A stretch of DNA of 64,000 nucleotides from Deltaproteobacteria bacterium (GTDB taxonomy: Bacteria > Desulfobacterota > Desulfomonilia > UBA1062). Location of the stretch: NCBI GenBank assembly GCA_029552245.1, contig JAKPDW010000064.1, positions 1-64,000 of the forward strand. The letters run 5' to 3'. Below the pieces are notes generated by a model. It had not been told where the DNA came from and ran no database searches. It saw only the letters and a list, made by a program, of their open reading frames with translations. Shown here piece after piece: positions 8,450 through 17,971 of the stretch (positions are counted from its first letter, which is position 1; each line of letters begins with the position of its first letter). A program made the position numbers and the translations under genes.

Positions 8450-9240
8450 ACACAGACGCGAAGGAAAGAATCAAGGAGTTCGCCCTCAGCCTGGGCGTGG
8501 AGGACGTTGGGATCGGCTCGGTCAGGGACTACAAGAGCCCCAGGTCGCCTTCCATAGAGTCCATCTTCGCGGGGGCGCGATCGATGGTGGTCCTCGCGTT
8601 CTCCGAGCTTTCCAACTACCTCAGCACAAACAAGAGGATCGCCATGGCGGGCAGGATCGATTCCCTCGCGTTCGCCAGGGCGTGCGTGTACCGCATCACC
8701 CGGTTCATCGAGAAGGAGTTCGGGGCCCTGTCCATGTCGACGCCCTTCTCGTATCCCCTGAACATGAGCCCCGAGAGCAAATTCGGCCTCATCGCGGACT
8801 TCTCCCAGCGTCACGCCGCGGTCGCCGCCGGCCTGGGGACCATAGGCAGGCACAACCTCGTGATCCACCCCCGGCTCGGCACGAGGGTCGTCTTCTCCAC
8901 CGTGCTCACCGAGCTCGAGCTCGAACCGGACAGTCCCGTGACCGAAGACCTGTGCACGCACTGCAACCTCTGTGTCGAGGCCTGCCCGGCCCACGCCCTC
9001 GACGAGGAGGGCAAGACGCACGAGTTCAAGTGCCTGAGCTGTTCCCAGCCCAACGGGCTGGCATCGAGCATCGCGTTCTGGCTCAGGTTCGTCGACAGCC
9101 CTCCCGAGGTGCAGAAGCGGATGATAGCCAGCCCCGAGTACATGAGCCTGTACCAGGCCCAGTCCCTCGTGCTCGAGTATCACTGCTTCGCGTGCTACCT
9201 GGCCTGCCCGGTGGGGGTCAAGAAGGGCGCATCCGCGTGA
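8440..9240 (+). CDS. 4Fe-4S double cluster protein, epoxyqueuosine reductase (QueG)-like
   Basis: AAGLGTIGRHNLVIHPRLGTRVVFSTVLT and CTHCNLCVEACPAHAL cluster motif; overlaps activase 3' end. Confidence 0.8.
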   Translation: MCMNTDAKERIKEFALSLGVEDVGIGSVRDYKSPRSPSIESIFAGARSMVVLAFSELSNYLSTNKRIAMAGRIDSLAFARACVYRITRFIEKEFGALSMSTPFSYPLNMSPESKFGLIADFSQRHAAVAAGLGTIGRHNLVIHPRLGTRVVFSTVLTELELEPDSPVTEDLCTHCNLCVEACPAHALDEEGKTHEFKCLSCSQPNGLASSIAFWLRFVDSPPEVQKRMIASPEYMSLYQAQSLVLEYHCFACYLACPVGVKKGASA

Positions 9241-9759
9241 GGCGCCATGGCAGGTCAACGCCCCCGTCGCACCGGGAAGAGCCCAGGCGGGCGCGATGGC
9301 AGCATGTCGGGAGCGGCCCTTGCAGACCCGGGACGCACCGTGACGGGCAAGAGGGCCGCAGCGGAAGGGGACGAGGATCCCCCGGCGGCCCCCGGTGGCG
9401 GGAGCACTCGCAGCCGGCCCGGCATTCATGCAGGAACGCTCGCCCCGGCCTGAAAGACAGGGTGTGTGCATGCACTGGCGACGCCCAGGGATTGCCGCAT
9501 GCATCGAAGGCCGCCTAGGGGCTGGACGGTCGTCCTGCCTGCACAGGGCCGCGGCAGTCCCCCTGGCCAGGCGTTCATACAAGAAGGCGGGGCGGAAGAA
9601 AGAACGGTCGACCTGCAGGCTGGGACCAGGGTGGACGTCGGCACTCCAGGACGAGGGGTTATACGGGGGAACCTCCGGGGCAAACCGTCAGACACCACGG
9701 TCGACGGCGGGCGACACCGGACGAGGTGCATAGATCGTCAGCAATGGAAGGAGAAACGC

Positions 9760-10836
9760 ATGGGGGACATCGACAAAAAGACGCTCTACGAAAACCTGGC
9801 AAGACACCTGCACCAGGGCGTGATCGGCGCACCCTTGTCGCCGTCGCTCTTGAAGATTCTCGAGATCATGTTCACCGAGGAGGAGGCGGAGGTGGCCTTA
9901 AGGCTGCCCTTCGAGAACAAGACCCTGGGCGAGATCGAGCGGCTGATCCCCGATAAGGCGCCCAGGCTCGAGAACATCCTCTCGGCCATGGCGAAAAACG
10001 GCACGGTCTTTACCCTGCAGAAACCCGGGAAGAAAAGGGTCTACCGCCTCCTGCCGACGGTGGTGGGCTTTGCCGAGGCGCCCTTCTGGCCGGGTGTCCC
10101 CTCGGAGAAGGCCAGGAAGCTGGCCCCGCTGTGGATCCAGTACCGGAACGAGGGCTTCGGAGAGGAGCTGTCGCGGAACATCCCCGCGGTGAGGGTCATA
10201 CCCATCGACCGCTCGCTGAGGAACAGCTCCGAGATCCTCCCCTTCGACCGCATACGCGAGAAGATGAAAACGGTCAAATACTTCGCGGTGAGCAAGTGCC
10301 CATGCAGGCAGATGATGGCCTACGAGGGCAAGGGCTGCAGCCACTCGCTGGAGAACTGCCTGCACTTCAACGACATGGGCCGCTACGTGGTGGAACAGGG
10401 CATGGGCAGGGAGATCTCCATGGAAGAGGCCGTCAGGATCCTCGAGGAGGCCGACGGGGAAGGCCTCGTGCACACCGTGGAAAACCTGGACGGCTTCATG
10501 TCCATGATCTGCAACTGCTGCGGGTGCTGTTGCGTGTTCCTCCAGACGCAGAAGAAGATGAACCTGAGGATGATATCCTCGTCGAACTACGTATCGAAGG
10601 TGGACAGCGAGTCGTGCGCAGGCTGTGGGACATGCTGCCGAAGGTGCCCCATGGACGCGGTGGCCGTGGACGATTCGGGCACCGCGAAAGTGGACGCCGA
10701 ACGGTGCATAGGGTGCGGCGTCTGCGCCCCGACCTGCCCCACGGGGGCCATCGCCCTGGTCCTCAGGCAGGACGTGTCGGCGCCGCCGGACGTGGGCGAG
10801 TTCCTGGCCAAACGCTACCTCGCGCCGGCAGGGTGA
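9760..10836 (+). CDS. 4Fe-4S ferredoxin-domain protein with Cys-dense core (paralog 1)
   Basis: MGDIDKKTLYENLARHL start at 9760 behind GGAAGGAG; CPCRQ, CNCCGCCC, CAGCGTCCRRCP, CIGCGVCAPTCP. Confidence 0.85.
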   Translation: MGDIDKKTLYENLARHLHQGVIGAPLSPSLLKILEIMFTEEEAEVALRLPFENKTLGEIERLIPDKAPRLENILSAMAKNGTVFTLQKPGKKRVYRLLPTVVGFAEAPFWPGVPSEKARKLAPLWIQYRNEGFGEELSRNIPAVRVIPIDRSLRNSSEILPFDRIREKMKTVKYFAVSKCPCRQMMAYEGKGCSHSLENCLHFNDMGRYVVEQGMGREISMEEAVRILEEADGEGLVHTVENLDGFMSMICNCCGCCCVFLQTQKKMNLRMISSSNYVSKVDSESCAGCGTCCRRCPMDAVAVDDSGTAKVDAERCIGCGVCAPTCPTGAIALVLRQDVSAPPDVGEFLAKRYLAPAG

Positions 10837-11054
10837 GGCTCGTCCGAGCGCCCTGCATGGCTCGGGGGGGTTCGGACGGCTCGCTTCACCGGGACGGAGG
10901 GCAGATGCCCGGGAGTTGACAATGCCCTTGCTGGCCGCATTATCCATTACGTTGGCGAGCTTCCACACGGCCCTGCGTGGAGAGTCCATCAACAGGCGCC
11001 GTTGAAACGGCAGGGCGGCGCACCAGGTCTCCGTGCACGGACAAAGGAGGGGTC

Positions 11055-12365
11055 ATGGACCGGGAAGGAGAGAAAACCGTATACAGGGAGCTCGGCCGCA
11101 AGATCGACGGGATCGTGGTGAGGGCGCCATGGAACGAAACCCTCCACGGGATCTTGAGGGAGCTCTACACCCCGGAGGAGGCCATGCTCCTTGTCAAGAT
11201 GCCGTACACCCTCTCGACGACAGAGAGGATCGCGCGCGTCTCCGGCATGAACGAACCCAGGGTGCGCCGGCTCCTCGAAGGCCTGTGCGGCAAGGGCCTC
11301 GTCATCGACCTGTGGAACGAGCAGGAAGCCCGGTACTACTACATGCCATCGCCCATGGTGATCGGGATCTTCGAGTTCACCATGATGGGGCGGGCGGCCG
11401 ACGTCGACGGGAAGAAGCTCGCCGCCCTGTTCCACGAGTACTTCGAGCGCTTCTACGAAGCCAACTTCTCCAACGGCGAGCGGATGTCCATCCTGAGGGT
11501 GATCCCGGTGGAGGAGACCGTCGATGCAGGGGGGGCGATCGAGTTCCTCGACCACGAGAGGGTCTCGCACATCATCGAGGAGGCGGGCAGGTACGCCATC
11601 GGCACGTGCTCGTGCAGGAACGAGAAGTCCCTCCTGGGCAAGAAGGTGTGCGACACGCCGATAGCGAACTGCAGCGCGTTCGGGTACGGGGCGGACTACA
11701 CGATCAGGTACGGTTTCGCCAGGGAGGTCTCCCGCTCGGAGATGGAGGAGAACTTCACGAGGTCGAGGGAGATGGGCCTCGTGTTCTGCGCAGACAACAC
11801 GAAGAGGATGCCCACAGTCGTCTGCCACTGCTGCAAGTGCTGCTGCAACTACCTCTCGGGCCTGACGAGATTCGGGTTCACCAACAGCGTGGTCACCTCC
11901 AATTACCTGTCGAGGGTCGACGAGTCGAAGTGCACGGCGTGCCTCAGGTGCGTGGATGTATGCCCGGTCAACGCGGCGAGCCTGGTCTCCTCGAACGACG
12001 CCATGCACCCCAAGAAGCGAAGGGCGCGGATAGACGCCGGGCTGTGCGTTGGCTGCGGTGTCTGCGTGTCCAAATGCCCGTCGGCAGCGCTCACCATGGC
12101 GCCGCGGCCCAAGAGGGTCATCCACCCCGAGAGCGTCTTCGAGAGGATCATGCTGTCGAGCCTCGAGAGGGGAACGCTCCAGAACCAGATCTTCGACGAC
12201 CCCCAGAGCGTGACGCAGAAGGTGATGAGAACGGTCATCGGGGCCTTCCTCAGGCTCGACAGCGTGAGGAAGGCCCTCGTGAGCGACCTGTTCAGGTCGT
12301 CCTTCCTGGGGCTCATGAAGGCGGGCGCCGCCCTGCAGGGCAAGGGGTGGATGACGGAGCTCTAA
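11055..12365 (+). CDS. 4Fe-4S ferredoxin-domain protein with Cys-dense core (paralog 2)
   Basis: MDREGEKTVYRELGRKIDG start at 11055 behind AAAGGAGGGG; CSCRNE, CHCCKCCC, CTACLRCVDVCP, CVGCGVCVSKCP; same architecture as previous gene. Confidence 0.87.
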   Translation: MDREGEKTVYRELGRKIDGIVVRAPWNETLHGILRELYTPEEAMLLVKMPYTLSTTERIARVSGMNEPRVRRLLEGLCGKGLVIDLWNEQEARYYYMPSPMVIGIFEFTMMGRAADVDGKKLAALFHEYFERFYEANFSNGERMSILRVIPVEETVDAGGAIEFLDHERVSHIIEEAGRYAIGTCSCRNEKSLLGKKVCDTPIANCSAFGYGADYTIRYGFAREVSRSEMEENFTRSREMGLVFCADNTKRMPTVVCHCCKCCCNYLSGLTRFGFTNSVVTSNYLSRVDESKCTACLRCVDVCPVNAASLVSSNDAMHPKKRRARIDAGLCVGCGVCVSKCPSAALTMAPRPKRVIHPESVFERIMLSSLERGTLQNQIFDDPQSVTQKVMRTVIGAFLRLDSVRKALVSDLFRSSFLGLMKAGAALQGKGWMTEL

Positions 12366-12458
12366 AGGAAAACGGCCGGGCCACGACAAGCCCTGCGGAA
12401 AGCTTTGCGCCGTCCCAAGAAAGAATGACGGAGCTCTGAAGGAAAACGGCCGGGCCAC
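12351..12458 (+). repeat. 34-bp direct duplication of a gene 3' end (12351-12384 and 12425-12458)
   Basis: ATGACGGAGCTCT(A/G)AAGGAAAACGGCCGGGCCAC, 33/34 identical, 74 bp apart. Confidence 0.9.
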
Positions 12459-12777
12459 ACCGACGATCATGCCCCCTGCATCAAGCAGCCTCGCGATGCA
12501 ACCCCTCCGGATCATGGGGCGTCCAGACCGCCATGGCCCCACTGCCTGAAGACCTGGATTTCATGTCCTTGAAGGCCCCCTGAAACCCCGTCTCACGGGA
12601 CACGAGACGCACATGGTCCCGCGCCTCTTTCGGGAGCGAACGACCCTGCCGCGGCCAGGCTTGAGGGCCGGCTTCCACGGCCCACATCCGGGCCGCGCGC
12701 CACCACCTCCGCTCTGTACGTCTTGGGCGCCTTCAGGGGTCTTCCCCCGGGTCTTGTCACACAGGGTCCAGTCGCGT

Positions 12778-12856
12778 CCGACATCCTCGCGCACCGGGCA
12801 GCGGCCGACCGGCTCGAGCGATGACAGGCTTCCCGGGCCCGACATCCTCGCGCACC
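12778..12856 (+). repeat. 18-bp direct repeat CCGACATCCTCGCGCACC (12778-12795 and 12839-12856)
   Basis: Exact repeat 61 bp apart in a gene-free interval. Confidence 0.85.
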
Positions 12857-13016
12857 TGCTCGCGGCAGGCCGTGCACGAGGGGCGACCGGGTCGACCGGG
12901 CTGCAAGGGGGACGGGCGCGCACCCTTGAACAGGGACCGCACACCCCCTACAGTACGAAGCCCGGCGTGCCGATAAGAATGATTATCCGTCAGGGACGAT
13001 GGGAAGGAGATCAGGG

Positions 13017-13133
13017 ATGACGAAACGGGAAAAAGAGATCGTGAAGTGCCTCATCCTGAGCCCGTGCTACCTGAGGATCAAGCTCAAGGAACGGGCGAGG
13101 CTGGTCAAGAAGCTGTCCTGCAGGAAACCCTAG
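13017..13133 (+). CDS. Small basic protein, 38 aa, MTKREKEIVKCLILSPCYLRIKLKERARLVKKLSCRKP
   Basis: Direct translation; ATG preceded by AAGGAGATCAGGG ribosome-binding site; below the length cutoff of the supplied track. Confidence 0.55.
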   Translation: MTKREKEIVKCLILSPCYLRIKLKERARLVKKLSCRKP

Positions 13134-13142
13134 CGATCCCGC

Positions 13143-15287
13143 TCAGAGCATGGTGTAGGGATCGACGTCCACCCTCACCTGCACACCGGGGCCGAGGCCG
13201 CGGGGATCGAGAGCGGAAAGAGCGCGGTGCAGGCGGCTCCTGTCCTGGGACCTGGTCAGCAGGTGCCACCTGTGGCGGTTCCTGATGAGCGAGATGGGCG
13301 CAGGAGCCGGCCCGATCACCTCGACGCCCGGCGACTTCAGGGCGTGCGCCGCCGCCAGTGAGGCCTCCCTTGCGGCCTGCTCCGAACCCGCGCTCACGAC
13401 GCACCTCGCGAGGTGCGCGTACGGCGGGAAACCCGCCGCCCTCCTCGTCTCGGCCTCGAGCTCGACCATGGCCCGGTAGTCGTGGCCGGCGATCGCCTCG
13501 ATGAGCGGGTGGTCAGGGATGAGCGTCTGGATGATGACCTGGGTGTCCGACTTTCTCCTGCCAGCCCGGCCGGCGACCTGGACGATCTGCTGGAACATCC
13601 TCTCCCCGCTCCTGAAATCGGGCAGGTGGAGGAGCTGCTCCGCGTAGACCACGCCCACGAGCGTGAGGTGGGGGAAGTCGTGCCCCTTGGCGATCATCTG
13701 GGTCCCGACCACGATGTCCACCTCCCTCGAGCGGATCCTCTCGAGGGCCCACTCGAGCTTCCGTGCGGTCGTCATCTCGTCCGAGTCCATGCGCAACAGC
13801 CTGCCCTCGGGAAAGGCGCGCCTCACCGCGTCGATCACCTGCTCGGTGCCGATGCCCAGGGGCTTCATGTCCAGGCAGCCGCAGAAAGGGCACACCTCGG
13901 GCAGCCTCATGGAGAAGCCGCACCAGTGGCAGAGCGCCTCCCCGCGGCCCCTGTGGTAGGTGAGGCTCCGCTTGCACCTCACGCACGAGAGCACCTTCCC
14001 GCACCCCGGGCACACGATCGCTGCGGAGTACCCCCTGCGGTTGATGAAGAGCAGCACCTGCTCGTGCCGCTCCAGGGTGTCCTTCATCTCCGAGACGAGC
14101 ACGTCGGAGACCGGCGCCCTGACCGACCGCATGTCCACCACCCTCACCCTGGGCAGGCCCGCCCCGCCCACCCTGCTCCCCATGACGAGCAGCCCGTACT
14201 TCCCGCTCAGGCCGTGCTCGTAGCTCTCAAGGCTCGGCGTCGCCGAGCCGAGCACGACGCAGGCGCCGTGGTTCGAGGCCCTCAGCACGCCGAGGTCCCG
14301 CGCGTTGTACGGGACGCCCTCGTCCTGCTTGTAGCTGTGGTCGTGCTCCTCGTCGACCACCACGAGCCCTATGCCCGTGAGGGGGGCGAACACGGCGCTG
14401 CGCGTGCCGAGGACGAACCTCACCCCTCCCTGGGCCACCCTGAGGAACGCCCGCGCCCGCTCGATCTCGGGCAGCCCCGAATGGAACACGGCGATCTCCT
14501 CCGGGATCCTCCTCCTGATCATGGCCACGGTCTGGGCGGTAAGCGCGATCTCCGGCACCAGGTAGAGCACCGATCGCCCCCTCCTGAGCGCCTCGAGGGC
14601 GCAGGAGAGGTACACCTCTGTCTTGCCGGAACCCGTTATCCCGTGGAGCAGGAAGGCGCGGAAGCCGCCCTTCTCTATGGCCGCGCATATCTCCTGGATC
14701 GCCCGGCGTTGGTCGGGCGAATGCTCGGGCGCGGGCTCGCCCCGGGGGCCTCCATCCCCTTTCCGTGCGGCCAGGGCATGCAGCGCGCCCTTCGCCACGA
14801 GCCCCCTAATCACGGAGGATGAGCCGGGGAAGCGCTTGGCGAGCTCGCTCATGAGCACCCCCCCGTCACCGACGGCGTCCAGCACCTTTTTCTGGACCGA
14901 GCCCAGCCGCGAGGGGGTGACCCCGGTCTTGACGAGCACCGGGTCTTCCTCGAGGACGACGCCCCTGGCCCTCCTGAGCGCCGGCGGGAAGGCGAGCGCC
15001 ATGCAGGGGCCTATCCCCGCGTGGTAGTAGCCGGACGTCCACCTGACGAGCCCTATGAGCTCGGGGGTCAGGAGGGGTCGGTCGTCGAGCACGGAGTGGA
15101 TGTCCTTGAGGGGCACGACCTCCTCGAGGGCCTCCCTGACCTCGATCACCACCCCCACCCTGAGGGTAGAGCGCACGGGCGCCGTCACCCTGCACCCGGG
15201 CATGGCCTCCATGCCCGGAGGTACGCTGTAGGTGAGAACCACGGGGATGTTCGAGAACATGACGACATCGGCAGCCATGCGCGCCAT
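13143..15287 (-). CDS. priA: Primosomal protein N' (replication restart helicase PriA)
   Basis: LLHGITGSGKTEVYL, DEEHDHSYKQ, Cys-rich zinc region CPGCGKVLSCVRCKRSLTYHRGRGEALCHWCG, GTQMIAKGHDFPHLTLV. Confidence 0.95.
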   Translation of the reverse strand: MARMAADVVMFSNIPVVLTYSVPPGMEAMPGCRVTAPVRSTLRVGVVIEVREALEEVVPLKDIHSVLDDRPLLTPELIGLVRWTSGYYHAGIGPCMALAFPPALRRARGVVLEEDPVLVKTGVTPSRLGSVQKKVLDAVGDGGVLMSELAKRFPGSSSVIRGLVAKGALHALAARKGDGGPRGEPAPEHSPDQRRAIQEICAAIEKGGFRAFLLHGITGSGKTEVYLSCALEALRRGRSVLYLVPEIALTAQTVAMIRRRIPEEIAVFHSGLPEIERARAFLRVAQGGVRFVLGTRSAVFAPLTGIGLVVVDEEHDHSYKQDEGVPYNARDLGVLRASNHGACVVLGSATPSLESYEHGLSGKYGLLVMGSRVGGAGLPRVRVVDMRSVRAPVSDVLVSEMKDTLERHEQVLLFINRRGYSAAIVCPGCGKVLSCVRCKRSLTYHRGRGEALCHWCGFSMRLPEVCPFCGCLDMKPLGIGTEQVIDAVRRAFPEGRLLRMDSDEMTTARKLEWALERIRSREVDIVVGTQMIAKGHDFPHLTLVGVVYAEQLLHLPDFRSGERMFQQIVQVAGRAGRRKSDTQVIIQTLIPDHPLIEAIAGHDYRAMVELEAETRRAAGFPPYAHLARCVVSAGSEQAAREASLAAAHALKSPGVEVIGPAPAPISLIRNRHRWHLLTRSQDRSRLHRALSALDPRGLGPGVQVRVDVDPYTML

Positions 15288-15401
15288 ACACCAAGCCTAC
15301 CACGGGCAGGTGACCCATGGAAGCCCTCTCGTGGTCGTGCTTGACTCTCCTCGACCTTCACCCGTATATTCGAGAACACGGAGTTTTGAGGGGGCCTCTT
15401 C

Positions 15402-16058
15402 TTGAAGGGTATCGCCTTGGACCAGATGCTGAAGGATCTGCTCGACCCGGACCCCACCATCAAGAAGATGGCGGCCCGGGCCATCCTCAGGGAGTCCGAC
15501 GACCCAGGACAGGTGCTGGCGGGGGCGCTCGACGGGGCCGACACGCAGACCCTCGAGGCCGTGCTCGACGTCCTGTTCAACTCCGACGGCGACTTCACCG
15601 AGATCTTCTCCGGCATGACCAGGCACGAGGACGCCTCCATACGCGCCAAGGCGATCAGGTACCTGTTCAGGAAGGGCGCGTTCACCCCGGCCGACGCCGT
15701 GGCCTGGCTCGAGGACGCGGACCCGTACGTGAGGAGGAGGGCCATCAGCTACCTCTTCTGGATGAACGACGCCCCGTCGCTGGCCTCGGTCTCGAGGATG
15801 TGCACCACCGACCCGGACGAGTCGGTGAGGAAAGACTGCCTGCGCCTGTTGTCGATCTGGGGAGGCGAGAAGGACCTGGAACACGTGATCAAGGCGCTCG
15901 AGGACGAGTCCTTCGAGGTGAGGCTCCAGGCGGTGCAGACCCTCAGGAGGCTCACCGGCGAGGACTTCGGCGACCCTGCCGGGGCCGCCCCCGACGAGTT
16001 CGAGTGGATCGTGGCCAAGTGGCAGGGCTGGTGGGAGCTGACGAGGAAGCAGCAGTAG
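15402..16058 (+). CDS. HEAT-repeat domain protein
   Basis: Repeated helical units (DPTIKKMAARAILRE, DASIRAKAIRYLF, DPYVRRRAISYLF, ESFEVRLQAVQTLRRL); TTG start at 15402. Confidence 0.75.
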   Translation: MKGIALDQMLKDLLDPDPTIKKMAARAILRESDDPGQVLAGALDGADTQTLEAVLDVLFNSDGDFTEIFSGMTRHEDASIRAKAIRYLFRKGAFTPADAVAWLEDADPYVRRRAISYLFWMNDAPSLASVSRMCTTDPDESVRKDCLRLLSIWGGEKDLEHVIKALEDESFEVRLQAVQTLRRLTGEDFGDPAGAAPDEFEWIVAKWQGWWELTRKQQ

Positions 16059-16062
16059 ACGC

Positions 16063-17022
16063 ATGGAACAGCCGGTATACACAGCAAAGGATTTCGCGAC
16101 GCTCCTCGGGATAACCAAGCCGCAGCTCCTCAAGATGGAGAACGAGGGGATCCTGCCCGCGCCCAGGACGGAAAACGGGGTGCGCGTGTACTACCCGCAC
16201 GACATCCCGCTCTACCTCAGGCTCCTGGGTAAGCCGCAGCTGGTCTCGTCGAAAAGGAGGCAGATCTTCCTCAACTTCAAGGGCGGCACGGGCAAGACGA
16301 GCATCTCGGCGTTCTACGCCTACAGGCTCGCCTGCCTGGGCATGAAGGTCCTCCTCGTCGATCTCGACCCGCAGGGCCACCTCACCCAGTGCCTGGGCAT
16401 CGACCACGAATCCTTCGAGGCCACCCTCTACAACGTGCTCATCGAGCGCACGGACATCCGCGACGTGATCATGCCCACCCGCATGGAAAACCTGAAGCTC
16501 GTCCCCGCGAACCTGGACCTGTCGCCGGTGGAGCTCGCGCTCACGTCGATGAACGCCAGGGAGCAGCGCTTGAGAAAGGCGCTCGCCCCCATCCAGGACG
16601 AGTACGACGTCATCGTGATGGACGCCTCCCCGTCGATCGGGCTCTTGAACCTGAACGGCATCCTCGCGAGCAACGACCTCTTCGTGCCCGTGCTGGCCGA
16701 CTTCCTGTCCTACCACGGGCTCAAGATCCTCTTCGAGACCCTGGCCACCATCGAGGAGGACTTCGATTTCATCTTCGAGAACATCTACATCTTCCTGAAC
16801 AACTACAACGCGTCGCACAACATCTGCCAGCGTGCCAAGGAGGCCCTCCAGACCCACTACGACGGCTACCTCATGAAGACGATCATCCGCCAGGACATCA
16901 AGATCGCAGAGGCGGCGAGCGTGGGCATGCCCATCCACCAGTACGCGCCCAAGAACAGGGGCTCGGTGGACCTCAACGAGTTCATCAAGGAAGTCTTCCC
17001 CAATCTCCCGATTGTGTTTTGA
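16063..17022 (+). CDS. ParA/MinD-family ATPase with N-terminal MerR-type HTH
   Basis: N-term YTAKDFATLLGITKPQLLKMENEGILPAPRTENGVRVYYPHDI (MerR-like) then NFKGGTGKTSIS deviant Walker A, LLVDLDPQGHLTQCLG, VIVMDASPSIGLLNLNGI. Confidence 0.9.
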   Translation: MEQPVYTAKDFATLLGITKPQLLKMENEGILPAPRTENGVRVYYPHDIPLYLRLLGKPQLVSSKRRQIFLNFKGGTGKTSISAFYAYRLACLGMKVLLVDLDPQGHLTQCLGIDHESFEATLYNVLIERTDIRDVIMPTRMENLKLVPANLDLSPVELALTSMNAREQRLRKALAPIQDEYDVIVMDASPSIGLLNLNGILASNDLFVPVLADFLSYHGLKILFETLATIEEDFDFIFENIYIFLNNYNASHNICQRAKEALQTHYDGYLMKTIIRQDIKIAEAASVGMPIHQYAPKNRGSVDLNEFIKEVFPNLPIVF

Positions 17023-17110
17023 CCGGTTTTGTGCTTAATGGAGGTGGTGCCTCCTGGGGAGGTCCCTTGTATTCAATGACCCCGGAAATTGACATGAGGA
17101 GCAACTACCC

Positions 17111-17971
17111 ATGAAAGACGGTTTCGACAGGAGCATCGCCGAGCGGATGCCCAAGATGCAGAAACGCAGGCCTTCCAGGCCCTGGAACGTCGATCCGGTA
17201 CTCATACGGGAACAAACCGACGAGGAACGGGCCGAGACCCAGACCCCCGTCGCCGCAGCCGAGGCGCAGCCGAACCCCGAGGCCTTCCAGGAGGTCGAGG
17301 GCGCAAAGGCGCAGGCCGCAGCGGCGACGGCGGACGCCCGGCCCGCACCGGCGCCACAGGCCTCGGTTTCCACGCAGGTGGGCACAACCTCGGTCGACAT
17401 GGTCTCCATGGCCGTGGAGACCATCGAGGACATCAACGCCGAGTTCTCCCAGATCCTCTTCGAGAGGAGGGATATCAAGCGCAGGCTCGAGGAACACGAC
17501 CGTATCGTGGAGGAGTACGAGCGCGAGAACGAGAGGCTCAGGGAGAACATCGCCAGGCTCGAGCGCACCGCCGGGGAGCATCCCCACCTGAGCCGGGAGA
17601 TCACCTTCCTCAACGAGCAGATCGAGGACGCCGACCACTACATCAGGCGCGTCATGACCATGCTCGGCACCGTCAACGCCAGCTACGACTCTGAACTCGC
17701 CAAGAGCAGGGCCCTCGAGGAGCGCCTCGAGCGCATGAGCAGGGACCTCAAGGAAAAGGCCAGGCTGGACGTGAAGGTCTCGATCCTCGAGAAGGACCTG
17801 AGCTTCTCCACGGCCCGCATCCGCGAGCTGGAGAGCAGGCTCGAGGAGGAGGCCATGAAGAGGAGACCCCTCGAGGAAGAGATCGCAGAGCTCAAGAGCG
17901 CACTCGACAAGGTCTACTCCTCCCTCTCGCACATCCGCCTCAAGGCGAAACGCGAGGTGTATGGATCCTGA
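17111..17971 (+). CDS. Coiled-coil protein
   Basis: Long charged heptad-like C-terminal two-thirds; Ala/Pro-rich linker before it. Confidence 0.7.
   Translation: MKDGFDRSIAERMPKMQKRRPSRPWNVDPVLIREQTDEERAETQTPVAAAEAQPNPEAFQEVEGAKAQAAAATADARPAPAPQASVSTQVGTTSVDMVSMAVETIEDINAEFSQILFERRDIKRRLEEHDRIVEEYERENERLRENIARLERTAGEHPHLSREITFLNEQIEDADHYIRRVMTMLGTVNASYDSELAKSRALEERLERMSRDLKEKARLDVKVSILEKDLSFSTARIRELESRLEEEAMKRRPLEEEIAELKSALDKVYSSLSHIRLKAKREVYGS

Noticed and set aside
10989-12542. 517-aa minus-strand ORF over the second FeS protein
   Set aside because: Compositional shadow; the plus strand has conserved 4Fe-4S motifs and an RBS.
13413-14822. 469-aa plus-strand ORF over priA
   Set aside because: Shadow ORF; priA motifs on the minus strand are unambiguous.
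17040-17070. GGAGG-TGGTG-CCTCC hairpin between the ParA fusion and coiled-coil gene as a regulatory switch
   Set aside because: Five-base stem only; chance occurrence is likely and the real RBS (GAGGAG) is downstream.
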